DNA of 64,000 nucleotides from Chondrus crispus. Its lineage: Eukaryota; Rhodophyta; Florideophyceae; Gigartinales; Gigartinaceae. Location of the stretch: the NCBI RefSeq assembly GCF_000350225.1, contig NW_005179011.1, forward strand, positions 28,705 to 92,704, given 5' to 3'. A program made the translations under genes and the position numbers. The notes beneath the pieces are model-generated. The model was not told where the DNA came from. It saw only the letters and a list, made by a program, of their open reading frames with translations, and ran no database searches. Of the stretch, positions 19,913 through 30,554 are shown in pieces (position 1 is the first letter of the stretch; every line of letters starts with the position of its first letter).

Positions 19913-22585
19913 TCAGTGCTCCGTCCCGTCGGGGAACGCCGACGGCCCGGAAGCCCGCCCGCTCGAGGGGCAGTAGCTAGGGTGCGACGGTACACCCGCC
20001 TCCGTCTCGTGAAGCGGTGGAAGGGCGACTACGCCATGCGTTGTCCACCCGCGAGCTGGGTTGACCGAAGTCGCGGGTTCGTCGGCCATCGAAGAGCCGA
20101 GCTCGCGACTCTGGTAAGGGTCTCGAAGACCCTGGCGTGGCACAGGGCCAGGAAGGCTCACGGCCGACGGGGCGACACGTTCGGCCCTGAGGGCGTCCCG
20201 CTCGCCGCGGTATCTATCGCGATCGGACGCCGCGCGCCGGAGACCACTCGCCTGTAGGGAGGACGACTCTCGTAGAACCTTCAGCTCATCCTGAGAGCCG
20301 CGGAGCTGCTCCGCGAGGGAGTCACGCTCTGCGGCAAACGCCTGTCGTTCCGCCCCGAGACGGCGCGCTTCGCTGCTACGTTCGACATACCAACTCGTGA
20401 GGGTACGGAGTAGTCCCTCTACAGTCCAAGCCCTATCGACCAGACTCCCCAGGGCGCGAGACAACCTGGGGATTGCAGTGAGCTCGTCGCGAGCTAGGTC
20501 AAGGGTCAACGCGGTGTTCCGTTGGGCACTGAGGCAACCGACGGAGCCAAGAGAAGGCAGAGGGGGCAACGGAGACCCCAACGCAGTATCGTGACCCGCC
20601 TTGGGAAGCACCGACGGCACGCTTACCCTGGCCAACGCGATAGCGGGAAGCTCGCCGTCCAGGTCACGATACCGCTTCCGACGCGCCTCGCGCGCCGTAG
20701 ACCCGACGCCTCCCTTACCTCGAGACGGGCCCGCGGTGGGGACGCTTGGACGGGCCATGAAGGAGTCGCTCCGATGGTCATACGCGAGAAAGAGGCTCCG
20801 AGTCCCTGTCGTGTAGTCCGTCCAAGGACGACGATTACGTTCGGGCACCGCACCGGCGCGGTGCATCAGGTCCAGTACAGAGGAGTACGACCAGGCCACA
20901 CACGGTGAGCCACGCTCGAGAGGATGCATGGAAACGTCCGGAAGGGATAGCGCCACTCGGCCAAGGAAGGAGAGTACCCCCACGGGCTGCACGAAAGCAC
21001 GCCCGTGGAGAGAGACCTCATTCATGAAGGCGTTACCGAGACACCACGCCCATTCTCGCTCGACGTTGTACGCGAGGTAATCGAAAACCGGGTGCTTCGG
21101 GTCACCGCAGGCGAAGCCGAAGTGCTTCAAGACGTAGGGGAGTAACGGGTGAACTCCCAACGAGGGGAGCGACTCCCCTACGACCGGCGGAAGCTCAGGG
21201 AAATCGCTTCTCGACAAGCCCGGAGAGAACGAGGCGGACGGGAACACGCGCCCGTCCTCTTCCCCGCGGTGCCGGTAAGTCGCCCAATCGTTGGGCGCCA
21301 GGGCAATGTAGTGAATCCGCATGAGGGAGCATGCGGACTTCTGGAGGGCCGCTCGCGCCTTAGAGCAAGTGCGCGGACGGGGGCCGACGTAGAGCCCGGT
21401 GACCTCCGGGAGAATGAAGCGAGGGGGACCACGGGGGCCCCGGTGGAAGAGGTACGCCAACATCTGGTCGACATACTCGACCTCTTCCACGCAAAAAGCG
21501 AAAGTCCTATCGCTAGGAATCTCGTCGGGTAGTTGGTAAGGAGCGCCACCGCCCTCGGCGAGGAGGCGACCCAGCGCCAAGGAGGCCTCTTCGGTCAGCC
21601 CTCCTTCGTATATGGACCGAATTCGTAGAAGGTCAGGACGTAGGGACTCCCTTGACAGCAGCTCGCCCACGGTGACGCTCGCCCGCGCATGGCGTCGCCA
21701 CGCGTATGTCAAGCGACCGAGCGGTAGCGGGATTGACCGCTCCAAGGGCACCCCCAGCCACCTCGTGGAGGTGTTGGACGCCTCCCTCTCTCCGCCCTCG
21801 TCGAGGCGGGGGACAGCGCGCGGCGCACCGGGATGCCGGCAGCTGCCAAAGGCCCCAGGCGAGCCCTCCCCGGGGTCGTACGGGCCACCGCGGGGACCCG
21901 TCATGAGGTCTCCACCGGATGGGCCGACCGCGTCGTCAACACGCTCAGGTCGAAGCGGCACCGAGGCCCCAGTCACCGGACGAGCATCTGGCAGCGGGAT
22001 GATGGAAGCAGGGGGGCATAACTCGTCGGACACGGTAGAGGCGCGACCCCCTCGGGACTTCCGGAAGGGACGCGGAGGCCACCATGGCGGGGGAGCCGAC
22101 GAATCGGTACCTCCCTTCTCGGCGGAGGTGGGGGCCTCAGTGGTCAAGGGGCAGACAACCGGCGTGCTCGATCCACTGCCAGGCGGGGGCAGAGGGAGCG
22201 AGGGACCGCCCCGAGAAGGGGTGAGGGACGACATAGGGAGACACGGGACGCGCGAACCGAGTACGCAACCGACAGAGGTGACGAACCCGTGAGGAAGGAC
22301 GGGAGAGGGAGCCGACCGAGCTGAGGCCGGATGAACGAGGGCGGACTCCCACGACGGGGGTAGTAGGGGGATGACGAGAACCAGCCCGGAGGGCACACGC
22401 AGGATCGCGCGCCGGAAAGGGGGCAGGGGTGACGGAGTGACGACGAATTCGTCGTCCCCAGAAGGGGAGGAGGAATGACCTGAGCGCGCGTAGGGAGGTG
22501 CGAGACGGAACACGGAGGATAGCGAGCAGGGAGCAGAGTCGACAGGGAGAGCGGAATCGACCGTATAGACGGCGTGGCCGGACAT
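19913..22585 (-). CDS. 890-aa antisense ORF of gypsy element B, unknown function
   Basis: One uninterrupted frame from ATG 22585, 60 bases from the 3' LTR and pointing away from it, to TGA/TAA at 19913. Residues about 1-280 are Pro/Ser-rich and probably disordered. About 290-590 look globular, rich in aromatic residues (VEEVEYVDQMLAYLFHR, YVLKHFGFACGD, YNVEREWAWCLGNAFM). About 610-630 is basic (TAREARRKRYRDLDGE), a possible nuclear signal. About 715-800 is a likely coiled coil (AERQAFAAERDSLAEQL, RYRGERDALRAER). I recognise no family. The layout, globular domain then coiled coil, resembles proteins encoded after pol in some plant gypsy elements, but I see no sequence match. No such ORF is visible in elements A or C. 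Confidence 0.7.
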   Translation of the reverse strand: MSGHAVYTVDSALPVDSAPCSLSSVFRLAPPYARSGHSSSPSGDDEFVVTPSPLPPFRRAILRVPSGLVLVIPLLPPSWESALVHPASARSAPSPVLPHGFVTSVGCVLGSRVPCLPMSSLTPSRGGPSLPLPPPGSGSSTPVVCPLTTEAPTSAEKGGTDSSAPPPWWPPRPFRKSRGGRASTVSDELCPPASIIPLPDARPVTGASVPLRPERVDDAVGPSGGDLMTGPRGGPYDPGEGSPGAFGSCRHPGAPRAVPRLDEGGEREASNTSTRWLGVPLERSIPLPLGRLTYAWRRHARASVTVGELLSRESLRPDLLRIRSIYEGGLTEEASLALGRLLAEGGGAPYQLPDEIPSDRTFAFCVEEVEYVDQMLAYLFHRGPRGPPRFILPEVTGLYVGPRPRTCSKARAALQKSACSLMRIHYIALAPNDWATYRHRGEEDGRVFPSASFSPGLSRSDFPELPPVVGESLPSLGVHPLLPYVLKHFGFACGDPKHPVFDYLAYNVEREWAWCLGNAFMNEVSLHGRAFVQPVGVLSFLGRVALSLPDVSMHPLERGSPCVAWSYSSVLDLMHRAGAVPERNRRPWTDYTTGTRSLFLAYDHRSDSFMARPSVPTAGPSRGKGGVGSTAREARRKRYRDLDGELPAIALARVSVPSVLPKAGHDTALGSPLPPLPSLGSVGCLSAQRNTALTLDLARDELTAIPRLSRALGSLVDRAWTVEGLLRTLTSWYVERSSEARRLGAERQAFAAERDSLAEQLRGSQDELKVLRESSSLQASGLRRAASDRDRYRGERDALRAERVAPSAVSLPGPVPRQGLRDPYQSRELGSSMADEPATSVNPARGWTTHGVVALPPLHETEAGVPSHPSYCPSSGRASGPSAFPDGTEH

Positions 22586-22631
22586 GTTGTCCCCTCTCTA
22601 CAAGCACCCGTGGACGCGGACGTCCCGGCTT

Positions 22632-22641
22632 AAGGGGGGGG
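22632..22641 (+). other. 3' polypurine tract of element B
   Basis: A2G8 three bases before the 3' LTR, the primer site for plus-strand DNA synthesis. Confidence 0.8.
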
Positions 22642-22644
22642 CCG

Positions 22645-23317
22645 TGTAGTATAACCCCCCCCCCTGGGGCTTTATTTTAGATTAGATCAACTCAAGATCG
22701 GATCGGTTACTGTAGAGCTCGATGCTCTACAGTACCACCACGTGTAACCCCGAGTACAGGGGGCGCACGTGTACACGTGTACGCGCGGGACCGAAGAGCG
22801 CGCACACACACGTGTACTGTCAGCCCCGATGACTGACAGTATTACAGTGTCGACGGACCGCTACAGTACGTCGCTACAGTACATCGGTACTGTACTATTA
22901 TGATAGGTTATTATGTACATTAAATATGGAGCGGACCGGCGGCGGTGGAGGAGGACAAGCACGGACTTGTCACCCACCGACCGTCAAGGTCCGACTTCCC
23001 GCTTATTCTAAGGTAGCGTTCGCTAACTACCTTAGAGCGGCACCGAGCGCTGGTTGAGGACGCGCGCGGTACGCCTACGAGCCGGCTCCGCCTCCGCCCG
23101 TCGGTACTGGATCGTCACCCAGTACCGCGCCGGGGCGTCGAGGCGTCGAACCGCTCGCGCGTACCGGCGTCCTCCCCGTTCCCGCTCTACCACGCTACCC
23201 GGGCCCGCTGCCCGGTGCCGTTAGCTGGTGTCCCGCAACACCCCCGTCTTCCCGTTCGGACGGGGTCTACGTCGAGCTGTGCATACACCCCTCTCCGTTG
23301 GGGGTGTTTATGCTACA
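22645..23317 (+). repeat. 3' LTR of element B
   Basis: 673 bp, tgtagtataa to ttatgctaca, followed at once by the agctc target duplication (23318-23322). Differs from the 5' LTR at about 8610, 8760 and 8956 (substitutions) and by one C in the terminal C run. Confidence 0.95.
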
Positions 23318-23322
23318 AGCTC
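23318..23322. repeat. Target-site duplication (agctc), right copy for element B
   Basis: Matches 8546-8550; element A's gag resumes at 23323. Confidence 0.95.
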
Positions 23323-26300
23323 CATGACGATGTGAGCTGGCCTGGGCTTATTAATCAATTCATCAGGCGCTACCTCACTGATGACGTACTGGGGGTAGCG
23401 CACGATGCCGTCGCGTCGGTTCATCAGAAGCCGCACGAGACGGAAAACGCGTTCGCGGATAGGCTCAAATCGAACGCGTTCAAGTGCACCGCGGTATTTA
23501 CGGAGCAAGCCTTGGCTCATTATTTTGTACGCGGATTGGCTCCCACGATGCGAGCAGCAGTGGCAGAGACCGTCCAGAGGTTGCCCGCGAACCAGAAGAC
23601 GGACCTGTCAATTATCAGACGCATCGCGACCGCAGAAGAAACCACGTTTCGTGTCCGACGCGGACTACCGCTGCCGGACCCGAAACCGGCAGCGAGGGGA
23701 GGGAGAGCCGCCAGGTCGAACGCCACGAGCTCCCCCGCGTCAGCCCTCCACGTTAACGAGGAGGATTGGGAAGCTGACCCCGTCCTCGTCATGAGAGGCG
23801 GGGAGGCTGCAGGAGGCCGGCCGTCAACGCCGGCGTCGACGGAGACCACAGGCAGCTTTGCCACCGCGTTCGGGCATAACCCAGCGAGGATAGGTGGTCC
23901 GGACCACCGCATCGCGGAATTGGACATTTCGCGTCAAGGAGGGGGACGCATACCCTCCTGTGTTCCCCGGCTCACCGAGGAAGAGGCTCGTCAGGCGGCG
24001 ACCTTCGCCTCAGCCGACGGGAGCGCGTACGTCTGCTGGCTGTGCAGAACGTACGGCCATGCCATGTACGCGTGCCCCTTCCTTGCGCCGGAGCAGCGGA
24101 TGTTTACTGCGTATCGAAACTACCAGTACCAACTGCAGACGCGTCCAGGGGTGAGGAACCTCCTCCAACAGTCGGTCGCTGGTAACCGTGGTCCGCGTTC
24201 GGGCCACGCGAATCGCCCCGGAGGAGGCGTCCGTTTCGCCCCTCGCGGAGGAGGATACCGGCGCGAACAACGCGATTTCCGACAAGCCGACACGCAATAC
24301 CCGCGTCAAGATGGAAGAGGAGAACGCGGTCGGTCCAGATTGCCGACAGGGGTACAGAACGCGATAATGTACCTCCAGGACTGGGCAGGGGATTCGAATC
24401 CCCTGCCCCTACAGGAAAGCGAGCGAGAGCAGACTCTCGCCGCCCCCCAGATTTTACAACGTCCGAATGTTGAAAATCAACCCCGCGAGGTACCCGAGTA
24501 CTTCGCGGATGCTGCCGCTCCAGAGTGGGTAGGGCCAGGCCAGCCACTCGAACGGAGGTCCGGAGCCGCGTTGGCTACAGATAGCGGCGCGACTAGCACG
24601 GATAGTTCAGATAGCTCAAAACGCGTAAAGGCGGTCACGTTTACGCGGTCACGTGAACCGTCTCGCTCTTATACCCCCGACCCGTCCATATACCCCTATC
24701 AAGGGCGAGGTGAATATTTACCGATAATATTCCCCTCGCCGCAACACGAAGTCACCGAGACCCCCGCCGGTCCGGTGCAAAGACAAGTATTTATCAAACG
24801 CGAAATTACCGCGGCTTCCGTAAGCCCGGTACCACCCCACGAACGCGAATATTTCCCGACCGCCGGAGGTCGGATGCCACGGATCCGCCGTGAAGGCACC
24901 AGGGCCAGCGAGAGCCCGGTGCAAGAAGAAGAACGCGACGTGCACGTCGAGAAGGCGCCGCATGAAGAAGTAACACGTGAACAACGCGTGGGGCCCTCCT
25001 TGGGCCCACGGAGTCAAGGGCCGAAAGACGAACGCGAGGCCTCGGACCCCGACGGTCAAGGAAGAAGAACGCGAAGAAGGGGCAAGATGCGACGCCGACT
25101 CCCAAAGCGAAATGACCTGGCGCGAACGGCCCCGCCTAAGATCGTCGAGGGCGTCGTCTGTCTGATGACGTCTAAGATCTACAATATATTGGGCTCGATA
25201 GCTACTGAGAAGAACGCGTTCAAGCCGTACACTATCGCCGTCGATACGTGTTCTGGCTACAATCTGGTGAGGAAGGCCGATCTTCCTCCCGATTGGGCGC
25301 GACACGCGATACGCGACGCGCCATTGCCAAGGCTGGCCGGAGCAAACAGCAATCCGTTGAGGCTGAGCGCAATGGTCCGCTTGGTTGTCCAGATTCGGAA
25401 CACGATGTTGCGAGTCCCGTTCGTCGTGGCGGACCAACTGGCTGTTCCCGTGCTTCTGGGCACCGCGTTCGTTGACGCGCATGTCCGGAGCATCGACATA
25501 GAAGCCCAGAGGCTCGAGCTCCGGCATGGGGGCGCCGTGGCCATCGTGAACGCGAAGGGGGAGCCGTCTCCCCCTACAAGGCGTCATGGACGCGAGACAA
25601 ACCGCGCAGAAGTACGCGAAGAAACCCAGCACCCGATTCGGATCGCGCGCTGGGTAAATGTCCCCGCTATGTCGCAAGTTCGCGTGCGCGTTACGACAGC
25701 GGGGAGAGGCCTGGTTTTTGGAGCCCAAGCCGTCGCTGCAGCACCGCCACGGGGTGCGGCTGACCAACGGTGTCGCGGAAGTGCTACCAAAACAGGTCTT
25801 CGAGGTTATGGTCGCGAATTTTTCGCGTCAGGTACGACGACTGCCGAAACATACAGTCGTCGGATACGCGAAACGAACCCCTCTTGCCATTCTGACATCA
25901 GAGCATCGGGTGGCAGAGGAGATCGCGCACGCGTTGCACATTTCCAACTTGGACGGCCAAGAAGGAAAATTAGGAGCAGGACGGCCTGACTCCACCGCGA
26001 ACATGAACGCGAACAAGAACGCGGACGAGGAGCACGCGAGGTGCCAAAATTTCGCGGAAGATTCCGGACGCGTACAATATAAGGATCCCAAGTCGGACGC
26101 GGAAGATTGGGAAAAGGAGATTGATGTATCACATGTGAAGGACGAGAAATTACGCGTACAGGTGCTTGAGATGCTACGCGAACACTCAAGTTTGTGGAGC
26201 GGGTCGCTCGGGATGATCCAAGCGACGGAACATCGCATCCCACTTGAGCCCGGCACGAAGCCGATACGCGCCATGCCCTACCGCAAAGGGCCCGCGATGC

Positions 26301-29300
26301 GCGAAATGGTCGCGAAAGAAGTGAAGAAAATGTTGAACGCGGGAGTGATAGAGCCAGCCAATACGGAGTGGGCGTCCGCGGTTGTCCTTGTCCCAAAGAA
26401 GGACGGTATTCTACGCTTCTGTGTGGACTACTGTCGCTTGAACGCGAAAACGCTGGCGGATTCGTATCCGCTTCCGCGTATGGACGACTTTATTGATTCA
26501 TTGGGGGACGCGGCTGTGTTCACTACGCTGGACTGTAACTCAGGATATTGGCAGATTCCGGTCGCGTCGGAAGACTGCAACAAAACCACCTTTACCACCC
26601 ATATGGAAACCTTCCAGCATTTGCGGATGCCATTCGGGTTACGCGGAGCTCCAGCCACTTTTCAACGCGAGCTGTACATAATTCTATCACGCGTACGATG
26701 GCAGATTTGCCTAGTGTATCTAGACGACGTTATCGTCTTTTCGCGTACGCACGCGGAGCACGCGAAACATTTGGACGCGGTCTTGGGACTTTTGAGAAGC
26801 GCCGGCATTTCTCTCAAGTTGAAGAAATGCAGCTTCTTTCAGCCACGCGTACACTACCTGGGGCATGTGATATCCCCAGGGAAGTTAAGCGTGGCAGAAG
26901 CCGCGGCAGACGCGTTCAAAACATTTACGTTTCCGCGAACGTTGACACAAGTCAGGTCATTTCTCGGCGCATGTAATGTCTACCGCCGCTTTGTGCAGGG
27001 GTTCGCGAAAATCGCGCGCCCCCTCACCGATATGACGCGGAAGGACGCGGATCCGGACTACGATAACCCGACCGCGGCTCAGTTTCACGCGTTCGAAGAG
27101 CTCAAGGCGGGGATGATCGCGCCCCCAATTCTCGCGCTCCCGAGATACGGACAGCCTTATATGATTGATACTGACGCCAGCGCGTATCAACTGGGATGCA
27201 CGCTTTTACAAGAGCACGACGGGACCAACGATTGGCGTCCCGTCGGCTATTGGTCGTATTCCCTCAACGATAGTGAGCGGAACTACAGTACGACTGAACG
27301 CGAATGTTTCGCTGTAGTGTGGGCCGTCCGCACACTACGGCCCTACATTGAGGGAACCAAATTTACCGTGAGGACAGACCATGACGCGTTACGATGGCTG
27401 ATGTCCCTCACAGAAAGCTCCGGCCGACTGACGCGTTGGCGACTACGGTTAGCGGAGTATGACTTCACCATCCAATACAGACCTGGACGCGTTCATCAAG
27501 TACCCGACGCGCTGTCGCGTCTCATTTCCCCGAGGACCGCCGACGACCCTCGGAAGGCCGTCGAGGTGAATGACGACATTCCCACCTTCGACGGCACTAC
27601 CGTACGCGATGTGTCAGATGAATTACGCGAACATACTTGTACCGCGAAATGCGACCACAAGAGCGACCATGTGTTCGTCACAACGCGAAACAAGGCGGGG
27701 AGAAGGAGAAAAGCCCGTTCACGCAACGGGCCGGTGGGCAACGAAGAAGCCCCGGCTTTACAAGAACGTGACGACCTATGGGCTGAGATAGAAGAATTCG
27801 ACGCGGTGGATATTGAACGCGCTCAAGAACCAGGAATTGACGCGTCAGGCTCCCAGGTCCCTCCTCCACAGGATGACCTGCCGGCCCCTCTCACCCTGGA
27901 GGAGATAGCCGAGGAGCAACGCGTCGACGATTTCTGCCAAACCGTACTAGCCAGACAATCGGAAAGTCGCGACTCCGCGTTCTTTGAGGACCACCAAGGG
28001 GTGTTGAAGCGCAAGCACCCCTACGATCCTGAAATCATTCAAGTGGTGGTCCCTCAGTCACTACGCGCGCGTCTGTTGCGGCTCTGCCATGACCCCGCGA
28101 TCGCGGGACATCCGGGGCAGAACCGCATGTATCACGCGCTCCGACGCTGGTATTACTGGCCACATTTGGCCGCGGACGTGGCAGCGACAGTACGCGGATG
28201 CCGGACATGCGCGAAGAATCGCGTCAAACTCCGAAAACATCTCAACCGGCTGAGATTGTTCCCCGCTACGTGCCCATTGGAGAGCCTGGCGATAGACATT
28301 CTTGGACCGCTTCCGAAGACCAAAGGAGGAAAACAATACCTTCTGGTAATAACGGACCGGTTCACAAAGTTAACTCAAGTCGTCGCGTTGAGGACAGTGA
28401 CCGCGTACACAGTGGCGACTGCGTTTTGTGACGCGTGGGTTTTCAAGTACGGCATTCCGCGTTCGCTGTTGTCCGATAATGGACCTCAATTTAACGCGAA
28501 GTTGTTCCACAGCGCGTGCCGGATCCTGGGGATTACGAACTTGTATACGTCCGTGTACCATCCCCAGACCAACGGCCAAGTGGAGCGCTACAACCGTACT
28601 ATCGCGTCTATGTTGCGTAACTACGTCAACGAACACCAACACGATTGGGATGTGTACGTGGGGCCATTAACTTAGGCGTCCAACTCCCACGTACACAGGT
28701 CTACGGGTACGACCCCATTCGAGCTCGTACTCAGTCGACCTCCCCCAGAATGTTGGCTTCGAAGGACGGAGGGGAACGCGCCCCTTCCAGATAGAAAAAC
28801 GCATCGCACGGAGTTCCTTCAGAAACTGGACGAGACAATTCAGAAGGCATATAGCAGCCTGCGACGAACGCAGGCTCGCTACAAACGCGATTTCGACAAA
28901 CGCGTGAGACGCGTAAACACGCGAGTCAAGCCTGGAAATTATGTATATCTCGACCCTACGGACGGAGCGAAGACATCAAATAAGCTCGCGTCACCAGCCG
29001 TGGGACCTTACCGCGTCCTCGCGAATGACCAACGTACCATCACGATTGATCGTGGTGGGGTCACAGAACGCGTGTCCGCTGATAGGTGTGGGTACGCGCC
29101 ACCACCTGTGGACGCACCACGGGCAAGCACAACCGCGCCGGGTGACCTTGCTGACAAGGTCACCACGGGGACACAGTACGCGGTGGACCGGTTTTTCGAT
29201 CATCGCGTAATGGAAAGCGAGACCGCGGAGTTCAAGGTGAAGTGGGCAGACTACGAAGAGCCCACGTGGACAGCAAGGACACATATCCCCGAAGAACTCG

Positions 29301-29380
29301 TCTCGCGTTACGCGAGCCGACTACACGCACGCACGAGTAGGGACCTCGCAACCAAGTTGAACGCGGACGTTCAACCTTAA
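23323..29380 (+). pseudogene. Gag C-terminus and Pol of gypsy element A, one fused reading frame with two lesions
   Basis: Gag continues from HDDVSWPGLINQF, with the zinc knuckle CWLCRTYGHAMYAC near 24030. Gag and pol share one frame here: SSKRVKAVTFTRSREPS runs straight into pol. Protease has the same AVDTCSGYNLV as B. A one-base deletion near 25718 (T run before ggagccc) shifts the frame, and pol resumes as LEPKPSLQHRHGVRL. Reverse transcriptase has YLDD, RNase H IDTDASAYQLG, and integrase the HHCC and DDE residues (AIDILG, SDNGPQF, NGQVERYN). TAG 28673-28675 replaces a Tyr codon of B (LTYAYNS). The frame then reads on through GPYRVL and an intact chromodomain (FKVKWADYEEPTWTARTHIP) to TAA at 29378-29380. 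Two lesions plus the B insertion make it inactive. Confidence 0.9.
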
Positions 29381-29388
29381 GGGGAGGG
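29379..29388 (+). other. Post-pol polypurine tract of element A
   Basis: aaggggaggg directly after the pol stop, preceded by gaacgcggacgttcaacc, as in B. No LTR follows, so either the 3' LTR is lost or A also had extra 3' DNA. Confidence 0.6.
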
Positions 29389-30554
29389 CCCTAAACCGCT
29401 TCTGACGCATCGCGTTCGAAGTAACTCAGGGAAGCGAAGCACGCGCGCCACTCGGCAGAGCCGACAATCAAGAAAGAATTGGACCCTGAGCAGCCATGCA
29501 AAATGAGGTGGACGAACGCGGACTGTATTCGCAAAAACCGGAAGGCTGAAGATACCATACCAAACGCCCGAACGAGACGGTTGACGTCGGAATAATACGC
29601 AAGGTGAGATGGAACACTGGGTCCGCAGACAGACAGCAGAGAGCACAGTACACGCGCAGTGACGCTCCACGCTCGGCAGGGCTACTATACCTATGCTGAC
29701 TCCAGGCCTCCGCATTGGAGTAACGAAGCATAGAGCACGCCTTGGAAACCCCACGATCAGTAGCGGGACAAACGACGCCACGCCCGACGCACAGAGATAC
29801 ACACGCGCAAGAAGAACAATGGAGATAGGCCCCAGGACTTAGACGTGAGACGCCGCAAGTCACGAGACGAGCTAACGTCTCATGAATGGGCAGGAGATGA
29901 CGTCCGGTAATGTACGCTCGCGTGCAGTGGCCAAGCCGCCGCCTCCCAGCGGAAATTTAACGAGAAATTAGCTCGGATGACGCTGTCAGCGACATGGCTT
30001 ACACTGGCGCGCCGTACGCGGGACACGCAATTCTGGGGTAACTCGCACCGCGCCGCGATCCAAGACGCCGACGCCCCTCCTCGCCACCACGTCCTTGGAC
30101 TTCATGGGTACGGACTCTGTGGACGATCGCGCAGCTGCGGCCGAATTGCACGCGACATGGCCGCGCAGACGCGATCGCCCCGCGAATGATACCCGAACGC
30201 GCATCAAGTACGCGAACGCGCCCTCGAAGCAGCACGGAGCTAGCTATGCTAACGATCGCGCAGTCGCGGCCGAATGTACGCGACACGGCCGCGCAGACGA
30301 GATCGTCCCGCAAATGCTACCTGAGTCACTCGAATACACATCAGCGGCGCGGGACGCCTCTCCAATCGCGTAGGACCCCTTCGGGGACCACTGACTCTGA
30401 CTTATATGTCGTTTTTGCGAACCGCGCACGCGAAGCAGAAGTTCGTCTCGCGACAACCAATATGAGTTACGTCCACACCCTTGGGGCATGAACAACGGGA
30501 AGAGAAGAGAAGACCAGAAGACTGTCGCGCGACGAACAAGGTATGATAAGGACT
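29389..30554. other. Probable 3' region of element A, no gene
   Basis: About 1.2 kb, ACGCG-rich at its right end like the coding part of A. The first 60 bases still resemble B after its pol stop (gggccct-aaccgct), then similarity fades. I found no 3' LTR. The segment ends where the next LTR-like element begins. Confidence 0.45.
30124..30325. repeat. Two direct copies of a ~70-bp GC-rich unit
   Basis: 30124-30195 and 30254-30325 share gatcgcgcag, cggccgaa, acgcgaca, ggccgcgcagacg and gatcg in order, about 130 bp apart. Confidence 0.7.

Larger units (their letters stand above)
8551..23317 (+). mobile_element. Young, very long Ty3/gypsy chromovirus (element B) with antisense ORF
   Basis: A complete 14,767-bp LTR retrotransposon: 5' LTR, primer-binding site, gag, pol in the -1 frame, an extra 6-kb 3' region with an antisense ORF, polypurine tract, 3' LTR. 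The LTRs differ by three substitutions and one indel in a C run over about 672 bp, so insertion was recent. Pol order is protease, reverse transcriptase, RNase H, integrase, GPY/F-like module, chromodomain; this order plus the chromodomain is that of chromoviruses. Most gypsy elements are 5-7 kb; the surplus here lies between pol and the 3' LTR. Plant Tat/Ogre-type elements have a similar plan of extra ORFs after pol, some antisense, but I see no sequence evidence of shared origin. Confidence 0.9.

Noticed and set aside
23215..23322. ORF starting inside B's 3' LTR and running into A's gag
   Set aside because: The start is a chance ATG in the LTR; the coding part belongs to A's gag and begins at the insertion point.
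24718..25767. 349-codon minus-strand open frame
   Set aside because: It lies exactly opposite the well-supported pol frame of element A and has no motif; GC-rich coding DNA commonly gives such shadows.
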